Positions 1-7,767 of a stretch of 20,915 nt of DNA are shown here, piece after piece; positions within the stretch are counted from its first letter, which is position 1; the number at the start of each line of letters is the position of its first letter. The DNA comes from Thiomargarita sp. (GTDB lineage Bacteria; Pseudomonadota; Gammaproteobacteria; Beggiatoales; Beggiatoaceae), in assembly GCA_023144675.1 (NCBI GenBank), contig JAGLFE010000010.1, positions 1-20,915 on the forward strand, read 5' to 3'. The notes below the pieces were generated by a model, which worked only from the letters and a program-made list of their open reading frames with translations, did not search any database and was not told the DNA's origin. The translations under genes were made by a program, and so were the position numbers.

Positions 1-20
1 ATTTCTTGGTAGATAGTTAC
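1..20 (+). repeat. Right end of a MITE, family 1 (copy C, cut by window start)
   Basis: The first 20 bases end in TTGGTAGATAGTTAC, the inverted terminal sequence also seen on the two complete elements at 4752-4853 and 6926-7033. The bases before it (ATTTC) match the right end of copy A, so this copy has the same orientation as A. The rest of the element lies outside the window. It sits about 70 bp beyond the stop codon of the ABC transporter gene. Confidence 0.75.
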
Positions 21-91
21 AAATAATTATTATAATATTTGATTTTTTGGCTGTTATCTTACTAACTTAAATATCAAATTATATCTTGTTT

Positions 92-1813
92 TTACTTCGA
101 TTTTTTTCTATTTTCTTTGCGCCTATAACTATTACGTAATACTGAAATTTCTTCTAAAGTGAGTAATAATTTATGTTTTTGTTCATCAAATAAAATTACT
201 TTGTCAGCATATTTACTCGGTACTCTTGACTGAGTTGTAATAATTATGATAGTTCCTTCTGATTTTAGCTGCTGAATAGTATTAAATAGTACTGAACGAG
301 TGGATTTATCTAAATGTGGAATCGGTTCATCCAAAATAATCAAAGGAGGACTACCATAAAATGCACGTGCCAAAGCAATTGCTTTTCTCTGTCCTGATGA
401 TAACAAAGGTTCATACTCGACAATAATAGTATCATAACCTTTAGGTAAAGCAAGAATTGTATTATGTATCCCAGCCAGTTTAGCAGCTTTTATAACCTTA
501 TCAATATCCCCAATTGACATACTTGCTATATTTTCGCGCACAGTTCCTCTGAATAGCGTTGTATCCTGCGGTAAACTGCCAATTCCTTGAATAATACTAT
601 TTTGCTGTAATTGAAATATATGTACATCTCCAAGCCTAATATTACCTGAACGTGGAGAAATTAAGCCACTTACAAGTCTTGAGAAAGTAGTTTTTCCTAC
701 AGCAGATGAACCTATAACAAAAAGTACCTCACCAGGGTTTACGATTAAATTAATGTTACGAAAAATAGATTTCGTCTGTTGCGGATAACGGTAACTAATT
801 TTTTCAATAAATAGAGGTACGGGATGTTCTGAATTTGGGATGGAAATCGGCGAAGTATGGTCTTTCTTTAATAAATCTTTCATTCGTCCATAAGATTTTT
901 TTGCGGCTACCATTTCACGCCATTTCACCATCGCACTCCGTACCAGTAAAAAAGCGGTGCGACTCAGTACACTAGCTGCGATAAGTGCTCCAAGAGTAAG
1001 AACTTGTTGAATAACTAACCATATTCCAAATCCAAAAATACTTACACGCAGAAAGCGTCCTGTTATACGAATGGCGGCAAAAAAATAAATGTTTAAAGTT
1101 CTAGTTTGTATTCCTTTATTAAGTCGAATAAAAGCACTATTGTACCAACGTTCGGCAAAATTATTCACAATATTGAGTGAACCAACTGTTTCACTATGAC
1201 GTTCAACTGCAGCAACCCAATCCTGATCGTCTTTTCCAGCAAGGTAAGAGCTATCACGAGAATCACGAGTCATACGTTCATTTAGTTTTCCCAAAATTAG
1301 TGCAATAATACTGCTACCAAGCAAAATATAGCCTAATTGGGGGGAAATTAGGAATACAAGACCAATAAAGATGGGAGCCCATATTAAATCTATCCAAGCT
1401 GTAAATCCTTCTCCAGCAACGAAAGAACGGATAATTCTAACATCCCGCAAAGAACTTGAAACCTTTTTTCCATAGTGATTGCTATTTTTTAATCCAGCAG
1501 CAACAAATAAAGCATGACCAAAAAAACGTTCAATCCAATTACCCCAAAACATTAGCATTCGCCTGCGGATAACTTCCAATAATACACTAAATATGATAGC
1601 TGTCAAAGTAATTATCGTCAACATAAATAAAGTTTCTAAGCTACGGCTTGCAACAACACGATCCAAAATTTGAAGTATGTACATTGGTACAACTAATCGG
1701 AGAAGATTAATAAATATGCTGAACAAACCAATAGCCATTAAGCCTGAATATGATTTATTCCAAGCTATATTAATAGGATTTAGTTGTTTAATTGATGGAT
1801 CAGTATTAATCAC
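92..1813 (-). CDS. PrtD-like type I secretion ABC transporter (permease-ATPase fusion), atypical H-loop
   Basis: 573 residues, membrane domain fused to an ATPase, the usual layout and length of the PrtD family that exports proteins or peptides with an adaptor (HlyD-like) and an outer-membrane channel (TolC-like). Hydrophobic segments lie at about 24-45 and 60-82, with more between 135 and 290. The segment VPMYILQILDRVVASRS (42-58) is typical of PrtD permeases. The ATPase has Walker A GSSAVGKT (368-375), a Q-loop (Q416), signature LSSGQ (471-475; the family norm is LSGGQ), and Walker B with D495 and E496. The histidine expected after the following strand is replaced by threonine (T527, in IIIITTQSR), so hydrolysis may be altered. 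The start is GTG with a weak AGAG eight bases upstream. It lies 46 bp downstream of the P-loop gene on the same strand, probably as an operon. No adaptor or channel gene is visible here. The substrate is unknown. Confidence 0.8.
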   Translation of the reverse strand: MINTDPSIKQLNPINIAWNKSYSGLMAIGLFSIFINLLRLVVPMYILQILDRVVASRSLETLFMLTIITLTAIIFSVLLEVIRRRMLMFWGNWIERFFGHALFVAAGLKNSNHYGKKVSSSLRDVRIIRSFVAGEGFTAWIDLIWAPIFIGLVFLISPQLGYILLGSSIIALILGKLNERMTRDSRDSSYLAGKDDQDWVAAVERHSETVGSLNIVNNFAERWYNSAFIRLNKGIQTRTLNIYFFAAIRITGRFLRVSIFGFGIWLVIQQVLTLGALIAASVLSRTAFLLVRSAMVKWREMVAAKKSYGRMKDLLKKDHTSPISIPNSEHPVPLFIEKISYRYPQQTKSIFRNINLIVNPGEVLFVIGSSAVGKTTFSRLVSGLISPRSGNIRLGDVHIFQLQQNSIIQGIGSLPQDTTLFRGTVRENIASMSIGDIDKVIKAAKLAGIHNTILALPKGYDTIIVEYEPLLSSGQRKAIALARAFYGSPPLIILDEPIPHLDKSTRSVLFNTIQQLKSEGTIIIITTQSRVPSKYADKVILFDEQKHKLLLTLEEISVLRNSYRRKENRKKSK

Positions 1814-1859
1814 AATTTTACTCTAATAATATTAAAAATGGTAGTATCTCTTTCATAGT

Positions 1860-3071
1860 TTATTCAGGGAAATCAAAATCATAGCTATCATAAGCATCAC
1901 GTGTTTGCATAGAGTCAATTGGTTGAGTTAATGTATAGCCCTTATTAACATTTAGTTTCAATAATCTTGCCTTAATTATTTCGTCAAACCCTTCCTTCCA
2001 AGAAGCACTATCTGCTTCACCAGTCAAATATGGTACGAGCGCACCAGCTTGTATTTCAAATGGGGTAAAAAGTGGACAGTCTTTAATCGCAGCCGCAGCT
2101 TCACGCATGGCTAATGGCGACCTGGTCAATTGACCACTGACAGCCACTATGGAATAACCAAGTTCAAGCATTTCATAATATCCCGCTTTGGCTCCTAATG
2201 AATCGTAGGCGGCAAAAACTGCTTTGTGTACAATAGAGCGAATTCTAGGTGAACGTAATAATGTTGCTGTCTCTATATGTTGTAAACCATCAGCTATTTC
2301 TATTACCGCAAAATCGCATTTACGTACTGCTGCTTGATGGATTAATCCTAGTACCCCAGTTTCGATTTGTTTATCTGGTATTTTATAGGTGCTAGTAAAT
2401 CCTGCATCGGTAAAGTCCATAATAATATCAGCTCCCATGTCCATCATTTTCCATAGGTCTCCACCTGAGCCAGTACCAGTTGCCTTGATGCCTGCAACTT
2501 TAAAACCACTTTCTTTAAGTCCACATATCACTGAAGCAGCGGTAAAGGTTTTACCCGAATTCATTGCGGTACCAGCAACTAGAATGACTTTCATTCCCAA
2601 TTTTTCCTTGTCGAGGGCTGCACGATGCCTTATACGATAGTTGATAAGATTTAATGGTTTTCCTTGAACATCGCTAATGAGACCTATAGGCATAATTTGA
2701 GTTGGTGGTAACATACGGTCATGGCGACTAATTTCACGTGATGCAACTCCTCCACCAGCCACTAAATCACATAATCCAAGATCATTGCCAACAATTGCTT
2801 CAAATTGATCAGGCGCATATCGATTACCATAACAGACAAGAATTTCATCGCCAGGCATCATTATTACGCGACGACCGTGAATACTTTCGATCTTACGATG
2901 TTTACCTAGTTCAAAAACTGTAGCTAAAACTAAATTTCCAGTAACTGGTTTTACATTTCCAGCAATAAGTGTTTGCATATCAGGTATAGGTACGCGCCGT
3001 GTGGTAAATGCACGCTTAACTTTTTTAATACGATTACCTGAAAGTTTTTTAATATGTACTTTATTTCTCAT
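1860..3071 (-). CDS. P-loop protein, DUF1611-like (dethiobiotin-synthetase/MobB-like fold)
   Basis: 403 residues. A basic N-terminal tail (1-25) is followed by a domain of about 120 residues. The nucleotide-binding half begins with a P-loop GTAMNSGKT (167-175) right after a hydrophobic strand (KVILVAG), the arrangement seen in DUF1611 and dethiobiotin-synthetase-like enzymes. The stretches GIKATGTGSGGDLW (194-207), DFTDAGFTSTY (219-229) and FAVIEIADG look like the substrate pocket and a second acidic strand. DUF1611 includes enzymes proposed to act on D-amino-acid derivatives, but this P-loop differs from those I remember, so no reaction is assigned. The ATG start has no good ribosome binding site. 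It is the first gene of a likely two-gene unit with the export ABC transporter, which suggests a role in making or modifying what that transporter exports (inference). Confidence 0.6.
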   Translation of the reverse strand: MRNKVHIKKLSGNRIKKVKRAFTTRRVPIPDMQTLIAGNVKPVTGNLVLATVFELGKHRKIESIHGRRVIMMPGDEILVCYGNRYAPDQFEAIVGNDLGLCDLVAGGGVASREISRHDRMLPPTQIMPIGLISDVQGKPLNLINYRIRHRAALDKEKLGMKVILVAGTAMNSGKTFTAASVICGLKESGFKVAGIKATGTGSGGDLWKMMDMGADIIMDFTDAGFTSTYKIPDKQIETGVLGLIHQAAVRKCDFAVIEIADGLQHIETATLLRSPRIRSIVHKAVFAAYDSLGAKAGYYEMLELGYSIVAVSGQLTRSPLAMREAAAAIKDCPLFTPFEIQAGALVPYLTGEADSASWKEGFDEIIKARLLKLNVNKGYTLTQPIDSMQTRDAYDSYDFDFPE

Positions 3072-3556
3072 CGTTATTTTTTTAATCTATTGCGGCGTTG
3101 TTGCATAAATAAAGGTTAAAATTTTTGCCATGCAGGCGAACAGATATATCTCCAATTTTTACGATAAGAACTTTATAAAACTAGAATTATTTAATAAAAT
3201 TAGAATTTTATTATAGTAGCTATAAAAATTCAATTAAAATGATATAAATTTTAAATACCTTATTTAGTTGATTTATGAGTTGTATGCGTAAGGCGAGTTA
3301 TTATAATAAAAAAGTAAATAGTATATGATTAAATAGTTTTATTACTTATTATAATATACTTATAGATTAAATCAAAATATAATTTCTAATTAATAAGTAA
3401 TTAATGTTAATTTGGATGAAAAATAAATATAGTTAAATCAATAAGTTAAAATTTCACAAAAACAATTTAAATTTTTTATTTTCGATAAATTCAACAAACT
3501 ACATAATTAAACTTAATTAGCATTAATAATTTGGACAATTTTTACAACTTATCGTT
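3072..3556. other. 485-bp AT-rich intergenic region between divergent genes
   Basis: No coding frame of note is visible. The region separates the divergent P-loop gene (minus) and outer-membrane protein gene (plus) and must carry promoters for both, but it is so AT-rich that -10-like sequences occur throughout and none can be singled out. The only compositional oddity is the short GC-richer patch at 3092-3140, described separately. Confidence 0.6.
3092..3112 (-). mobile_element. Possible IS terminal remnant
   Basis: GGCGTTGTTGCATAAAT resembles the GGC(T/G)TTGTTGCATAAAT ends known from IS5-family elements such as the IS903 group. Read on the minus strand from about 3165, a short open stretch (…YLFACMAKILTFIY…) runs into this end, as a transposase C-terminus would. 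No opposite end or larger transposase fragment was found, so this is a weak call. Confidence 0.3.
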
Positions 3557-4729
3557 ATGAATTTTTATTATTATTTATTAAGTTATTTCGTAATTTTTGC
3601 TTGTCAAACAACAGTTATTGCTAATGATTCCTTTGGTGGACACATTAAATACCATCTAGCGACTGCAAAATATAAATTGAATAATACTTTTGATATACGT
3701 TTACTAACTGATAAATATTGGCAAAATTGGCATTTTCAAGTGCATTATGAAATTTTAGCTCTGACAGAAGACAATTTGCCTAATAATACATTGATTGATG
3801 ATTATCGTTTATTTAATTTTAGCCACGAGTGGAATAATGAAGATGTAAATGCAGTGCATCGTTTAGATCGTTTGATTTTAGATTATACTGGCAAGCAATT
3901 AGTAGTCCGTTTTGGGAGACAAGCGGTCAGTTGGGGAAATGGTTTTATTTTTCATCCATTAGATATTTTTAATCCATTTTCGCCGATAGAAATTGATAAA
4001 GATTATAAATCTGGGGATGATATGTTTTATGGTCAATGGCTATTTGATAATGGCAATGACCTGCAAAGTATTATTTTACCACGCCGTAATATTAAGACTA
4101 ATAAATTAGAAAGCGAACTAAGCAGTTTTGCCCTAAAATATCAAGGCAATTCTACAAACATTGGGAACTTTGATTTGATTGCCGCTCGTCATTTCGATGA
4201 AAATATGTTAGGGTTTGGCATAAGTCAGGATGTTTGGGAAGCAGTTTGGCGTTTTAATCTTAGCGTTACCGAATTAGCAACAGAAAATGTAGTTATAGCA
4301 TTGGTAACTAATATAGATTATTCATGGGAACTATTTGAACATAATTTTTATGGATATTTGGAATATTTTTATAATGAATTAGGTGAAACTCAAGCTGAAA
4401 ACTATTTTTATCCCAATATGGCACTACAAAATAGGTTGCAACTGGGTGAATTTTATACACGAGGGCAGAATTATTTAGCTGCTGGAATGCAAATTGAAAT
4501 TACACCGCTATTTAATATTTTTACCAATTTAATTAGTAACTTGCATGATAATAGTCTTTTTTTTCAAATACGAGGAATTTATGATTGGACTGAAAATTTG
4601 CAGTTAATAACTTGGTTAGATTTTCCAGTTGGTGAAAAAGGTACTGAATTTGGTGGTATGGAAGTTACAGAAAGTGATTACTTATCATCAGAAACACGGG
4701 CTTATTTGCGTTTAACTTATTATTTTTAA
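3557..4729 (+). CDS. Outer-membrane beta-barrel (porin-like) protein
   Basis: 390 residues. The first 22 form a signal peptide with likely cleavage after VIA (20-22). The mature part has no long hydrophobic helices but many alternating, aromatic-rich strands (for example RLILDYTGKQLVVRFGRQ, then WGNGFIFHPLDIFNPFSP) and ends in RLTYYF, with the terminal phenylalanine that marks outer-membrane barrels for the Bam machinery. The mid-protein motif GRQ-x3-WGNG-x7-DIFNPF recurs in porin-like proteins of unknown substrate in gammaproteobacteria. It stands alone, convergent with the RDD gene. No ribosome binding site is evident before the ATG. Function beyond an outer-membrane channel or scaffold cannot be given. 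Confidence 0.65.
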   Translation: MNFYYYLLSYFVIFACQTTVIANDSFGGHIKYHLATAKYKLNNTFDIRLLTDKYWQNWHFQVHYEILALTEDNLPNNTLIDDYRLFNFSHEWNNEDVNAVHRLDRLILDYTGKQLVVRFGRQAVSWGNGFIFHPLDIFNPFSPIEIDKDYKSGDDMFYGQWLFDNGNDLQSIILPRRNIKTNKLESELSSFALKYQGNSTNIGNFDLIAARHFDENMLGFGISQDVWEAVWRFNLSVTELATENVVIALVTNIDYSWELFEHNFYGYLEYFYNELGETQAENYFYPNMALQNRLQLGEFYTRGQNYLAAGMQIEITPLFNIFTNLISNLHDNSLFFQIRGIYDWTENLQLITWLDFPVGEKGTEFGGMEVTESDYLSSETRAYLRLTYYF

Positions 4730-4751
4730 TGGAAATAAACATACCTAATTT

Positions 4752-4853
4752 GTAACTATCTACCAATTAAAGCTTCAAATGCGAAAAATTTTAACATGAT
4801 TGATGCGCTTTGTTCCTCAACACTACATTTTTATGTATTTCTTAGATAGTTAC
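4752..4853 (+). mobile_element. MITE, family 1, copy A (102 bp)
   Basis: Starts GTAACTATCTACCAA and ends in GATAGTTAC, imperfect inverted ends. Its whole length aligns with the reverse complement of 6926-7033 (roughly 85% by eye, with small indels). Flanking octamers CCTAATTT (4744-4751) and TCTAATTT (4854-4861) look like an 8-bp target duplication with one change. No coding capacity. It fills the space between the convergent 3' ends of the outer-membrane protein gene and the RDD gene. Confidence 0.8.
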
Positions 4854-4899
4854 TCTAATTTGATATTTCAACTTTCTGCATAAGGTGAACTAATAAACC

Positions 4900-5319
4900 C
4901 TATTTCTTGGCAATTAAAACAATGCAAGTGTTGGAAGCTCGGTCATGCCAAGTTTGTTTTTTTCCACTTATAATAGCCCAAAAAAATCCTAACCCAAAAA
5001 CTAAAATTGATAAAATAGCTACTAAAAAACGAATTAAAGTTTGTTGCCAACTAATTTTTTCTCCTTGAGTAGATTGTAATTTTATTCGCCAAGCTTTCAT
5101 GCCCAAGGTTTGTCCCCCACGTTTCCACGCCCAAGCAAAGTATAAAAACCAAATAGTTAATAAATAAAGTTGAAAAATTAATCCTTCATGTATTAATGGA
5201 TAAATAATAGCTGCTGCAAAAAATAAAACCGAGAATAACAACAAAGAATCGTAAAATATAGCGGCAAAATGACGAAATAAATTTGTGCAAATTTGTTCAG
5301 ATTGTAAAGATGTTTCCAT
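4900..5319 (-). CDS. RDD family membrane protein
   Basis: 139 residues. The RDD pattern is visible: R and D in FRHFAAIFYDSLLLFS at the first membrane segment (about residues 15-40), and a late D in WHDRASNT. Between them lies the family's RGGQTLGMKAWRIKL segment. Three hydrophobic helices are predicted (about 20-42, 48-66, 95-117). RDD proteins are small inner-membrane proteins of mostly unknown function; some have been linked to ion exchange or stress. The gene is divergent from def, with 174 bp between the starts. ATG start with a poor ribosome binding site. Confidence 0.8.
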   Translation of the reverse strand: METSLQSEQICTNLFRHFAAIFYDSLLLFSVLFFAAAIIYPLIHEGLIFQLYLLTIWFLYFAWAWKRGGQTLGMKAWRIKLQSTQGEKISWQQTLIRFLVAILSILVFGLGFFWAIISGKKQTWHDRASNTCIVLIAKK

Positions 5320-5394
5320 TTTATGCTTAACTTTAAAATAAGATTTAAGAAATTATATTTTTTACAAACTATCTATTTTAACATATTTATTTTA

Positions 5395-5422
5395 TTATCA
5401 TCTTAAATTTCCTAGTTATAAT
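5395..5422 (+). promoter_or_regulatory. Candidate sigma-70 promoter for def-fmt
   Basis: TTATCA (5395-5400, 4 of 6 to the -35 consensus), a 16-bp spacer, and a perfect TATAAT at 5417-5422. The expected transcript start is about 65 bp before the def start codon. The surroundings are very AT-rich, so chance matches are likely. Confidence 0.3.
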
Positions 5423-5493
5423 TATTCGATTATATAGTACAATATATTTCAAATAAATAATTTTATTAGTTTGTAAAATATTAATAATAAACT

Positions 5494-5988
5494 ATGGCTA
5501 TATTACAAGTACTCCACTTTCCCAATATTCGATTACGGGTCAAAGCAACCACGGTTAATAAATTTGATAATTCTGTCCGTAAAATAGTTGCTGATATGTT
5601 TGAAACTATGTATGCCGCACCTGGTATCGGTTTAGCTGCTATACAAGTCAATATTCCTCAACAAATTATCGTGATTGATGTATCAGAAAAACAAAATCAA
5701 CCATTATGCTTAATTAATCCTAAAATAATAGCAAAAGAGGGCAAACAAACATTTGAAGAAGGCTGTTTATCTGTGCCTGATGTATTTGAAGAAGTGGAAC
5801 GAGCTGAAAAAATTACAGTGGAAGCTCTTAATCAAAAAGGTGAATCCTTTACTTTATCTACCGATGGTTTATTAGCGATTTGTATTCAGCATGAATTAGA
5901 TCATTTAATTGGCAAGTTATTTATCGATTATATATCTTCCTTAAAACGCCAACGTATTCAAAAAAAATTATTAAAACAAAAACGGTAA
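5494..5988 (+). CDS. def: Peptide deformylase
   Basis: 164 residues, normal length. It removes the formyl group from the N-terminal methionine of new proteins in the cytoplasm. All three family motifs are intact: GIGLAAIQ (44-51), EGCLS (89-93) and HELDH (133-137). Cys91, His133 and His137 are the metal ligands and Glu134 the catalytic residue. It precedes fmt by 6 bp, so the enzymes that add and remove the formyl group are made together, a common bacterial arrangement. The C-terminal tail is basic (KRQRIQKKLLKQKR). Confidence 0.97.
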   Translation: MAILQVLHFPNIRLRVKATTVNKFDNSVRKIVADMFETMYAAPGIGLAAIQVNIPQQIIVIDVSEKQNQPLCLINPKIIAKEGKQTFEEGCLSVPDVFEEVERAEKITVEALNQKGESFTLSTDGLLAICIQHELDHLIGKLFIDYISSLKRQRIQKKLLKQKR

Positions 5989-5994
5989 ACGTAA

Positions 5995-6915
5995 ATGAAA
6001 AAAAGGATTGTTTTTGCAGGCACACCAGAATTTGCCATACCTAGTTTATTAGCGTTATTAAATTCAACACATAAAGTTTGTGCAGTTTATACGCAACCAG
6101 ATCGCAAAGCAGGAAGAGGACGCAAATTAAAATCAAGTCCAGTAAAATTAGCTGCCATTGAGCATAATATTCCTATTTATCAACCTAATAATTTGAAAAA
6201 TGTTGAAGATATTGCACAGTTGCAAGCATTAAATGCCGATTTAATAGTCGTGGTCGCTTACGGACTTATTTTGCCGAAAAATGTACTTGAAATTCCTCAT
6301 TTTGGTTGCGTAAATGTTCATGCTTCATTATTACCTCGTTGGCGAGGAGCAGCTCCTATTCAAAGAGCATTGATTGCAGGTGATGTAACAACAGGTATTA
6401 GCTTGATGCAAATGGATGTTGGATTAGATACTGGTGATATGTTGAAGCAAGTAAATTGCACGATTTTGGCTAATGATACTGGGCAAACTTTGCATGACCG
6501 ATTAGCTAGTTTGGGAGCGCAATTATTGACTGAAAATATTGATAATATTGAGAACTTGCCAACGACAAAACAGGATGATAAGCAAGCTATTTATGCTAAA
6601 AAATTAGCAAAAGCAGAAGCTAAATTAGATTGGCAGCAACCCGCAACTATTTTGGAACGTAAAATCCGAGCATTCAATCCATATCCAATCGCCCAAGCAG
6701 AGTTATTTAATCAAACATTTCGTATTTGGGAAGCTAAAGTGTTGCCGATTTCAAATTCTCAACATTCTGTAGGTAGCATAATAAGTTGCCAAGCTGATGG
6801 TATTGATATTCTAACTGGGGAAAATATATTGCGATTATTAAAAATTCAAACAGCTGGTGGTAAAGCAATAACTATTAAAGATTTTTTAAATGGACATCCA
6901 GAATATTTATGTTAA
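5995..6915 (+). CDS. fmt: Methionyl-tRNA formyltransferase
   Basis: 306 residues, close to the usual 310-315. It transfers a formyl group from 10-formyl-tetrahydrofolate to initiator Met-tRNA. The N-terminal formyltransferase domain shows FAGTPEFA (7-14), the basic loop DRKAGRGRKLKSSP (36-49), NVHASLLPRWRGAAPIQ (107-123) and DVGLDTGD (141-148). The catalytic Asn, His and Asp are Asn107, His109 and Asp145. The smaller C-terminal domain (about 205-306) carries the tRNA-binding fold. It is the second gene of the def-fmt unit. The rsmB gene that often follows fmt is absent; a MITE starts 10 bp after the stop codon. Confidence 0.97.
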   Translation: MKKRIVFAGTPEFAIPSLLALLNSTHKVCAVYTQPDRKAGRGRKLKSSPVKLAAIEHNIPIYQPNNLKNVEDIAQLQALNADLIVVVAYGLILPKNVLEIPHFGCVNVHASLLPRWRGAAPIQRALIAGDVTTGISLMQMDVGLDTGDMLKQVNCTILANDTGQTLHDRLASLGAQLLTENIDNIENLPTTKQDDKQAIYAKKLAKAEAKLDWQQPATILERKIRAFNPYPIAQAELFNQTFRIWEAKVLPISNSQHSVGSIISCQADGIDILTGENILRLLKIQTAGGKAITIKDFLNGHPEYLC

Positions 6916-6925
6916 TAGCAAAATC

Positions 6926-7033
6926 GTAACTATTTACCAAAAAATACGTATAAAATGTAGGATGCTACTGAGGAACAAGCGCATCAATTGTGTTAAAATT
7001 TTCGCATTTAAAGTTTAATTGGCAGATAGTTAC
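6926..7033 (-). mobile_element. MITE, family 1, copy B (108 bp, inverted relative to A)
   Basis: Bounded by GTAACTATTTACCAA and TTGGCAGATAGTTAC, it is the reverse complement of copy A with small indels. The interior shared block includes TTGATGCGC and TTGTTCCTCA when read on the minus strand. Flanking octamers GCAAAATC (6918-6925) and GGAAAATC (7034-7041) form a second imperfect 8-bp duplication, different in sequence from that of copy A. It lies between the convergent ends of fmt and the TerB-like gene and may serve as their shared 3' end. Confidence 0.8.
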
Positions 7034-7100
7034 GGAAAATCACTACTTTACTCAAGATTACTTGTTTTTTAGAAGGAAAACTGATTGTGCATTCTATGAC

Positions 7101-7541
7101 TTAACCACGGTTTTTAATTACCATTACATCAAGAATTTTTGCACCTACTTCATCAGAAACTTCCAAGACTTGTTGTAATTCTTCCAATAAAGCTTTTTCA
7201 CTGTCTTCAATTACGCCATCCGCTAATGAAATATCCACGGCACAAGCAAAAGCAGTTTCTCGTAAATCGTTCGGCAAGCTAGTTTTAGCTAGGGTAACTA
7301 ATCCACCTACGCCTTCATTCTCTAAGATTGTAACTAATTTTTGAAAAATGACTTTTATTTCTTTTTCCGACATATTGCTGAACATTTTCATTTGCAATAA
7401 ATAGGCAAGAATACCTTTTACTTCAGATTCATCAATATTACCATCTGCGGCTGAAGTGGCGAGTGCAATGCCTAAAAAAGCTTCTTGGGTGCTAAATGTA
7501 TCTGAGGATGTAGGTGCTTGACTTGAACTAAACCAACCCAT
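7101..7541 (-). CDS. TerB-like protein
   Basis: 146 residues from the ATG at 7541 (MGWFSSSQ...), chosen because GGAG lies six bases upstream; an in-frame ATG 18 bases earlier has no such site. A short Ser/Thr-rich head is followed by an all-helical domain with two copies of the TerB pattern, small residues then ADG and an acidic residue: SAADGNIDESE and SLADGVIEDSE. TerB-like domains occur in tellurite-resistance operons but also alone in proteins of unknown role, possibly metal-binding. No other ter genes are nearby, so tellurite resistance should not be assumed. It is divergent from the YeiH-family gene. Confidence 0.7.
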   Translation of the reverse strand: MGWFSSSQAPTSSDTFSTQEAFLGIALATSAADGNIDESEVKGILAYLLQMKMFSNMSEKEIKVIFQKLVTILENEGVGGLVTLAKTSLPNDLRETAFACAVDISLADGVIEDSEKALLEELQQVLEVSDEVGAKILDVMVIKNRG

Positions 7542-7581
7542 AATTTCTCCATGTTGCAATAATTTTGTTAAAGAAAAAGTT

Positions 7582-7600
7582 TTATCATCTAGTATGATAA
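7582..7600. promoter_or_regulatory. Operator-like dyad TTATCAT-N5-ATGATAA
   Basis: A perfect 7-bp inverted repeat with a 5-bp centre (CTAGT), in the space between the divergent TerB-like gene (start 7541) and YeiH-family gene (start 7768). A second, continuous 12-bp palindrome AAGTTTAAACTT is at 7722-7733, close to the YeiH start. Both could be repressor or activator sites. I cannot match them to a known regulator. Confidence 0.35.
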
Positions 7601-7767
7601 GGTTAATTAAGTAATTTTCAAGTAGGCAAAATTTCCACAGTTAATTCGTGGACAAATAAATTTATTATTAACATAACTAATTAACAAAAAAATTGCTAGA
7701 ATAACAAAAATAAAACTTAACAAGTTTAAACTTAAATTAACAAAATTTTTATAAAGGAAAAATATAC

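Noticed and set aside
3272..3304. The opposite end of the possible IS remnant at 3092
   Set aside because: Only ATTTATG is shared with the inverted end; beyond that the sequences differ, so no bounded element can be claimed.
4752..7033. A composite transposon carrying RDD-def-fmt between the two inverted MITE copies
   Set aside because: Each copy has its own, different 8-bp duplication, so they inserted separately; def and fmt are essential housekeeping genes in their normal order.
6990..7178. A 62-residue plus-strand open frame after fmt
   Set aside because: It starts inside MITE copy B and overlaps the end of the TerB-like gene; no ribosome binding site and no sensible composition.
7101..7541. 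A tellurite-resistance locus
   Set aside because: Only a single TerB-like domain is present and no terC, terD or terZ gene is near; TerB domains are widespread in unrelated proteins.
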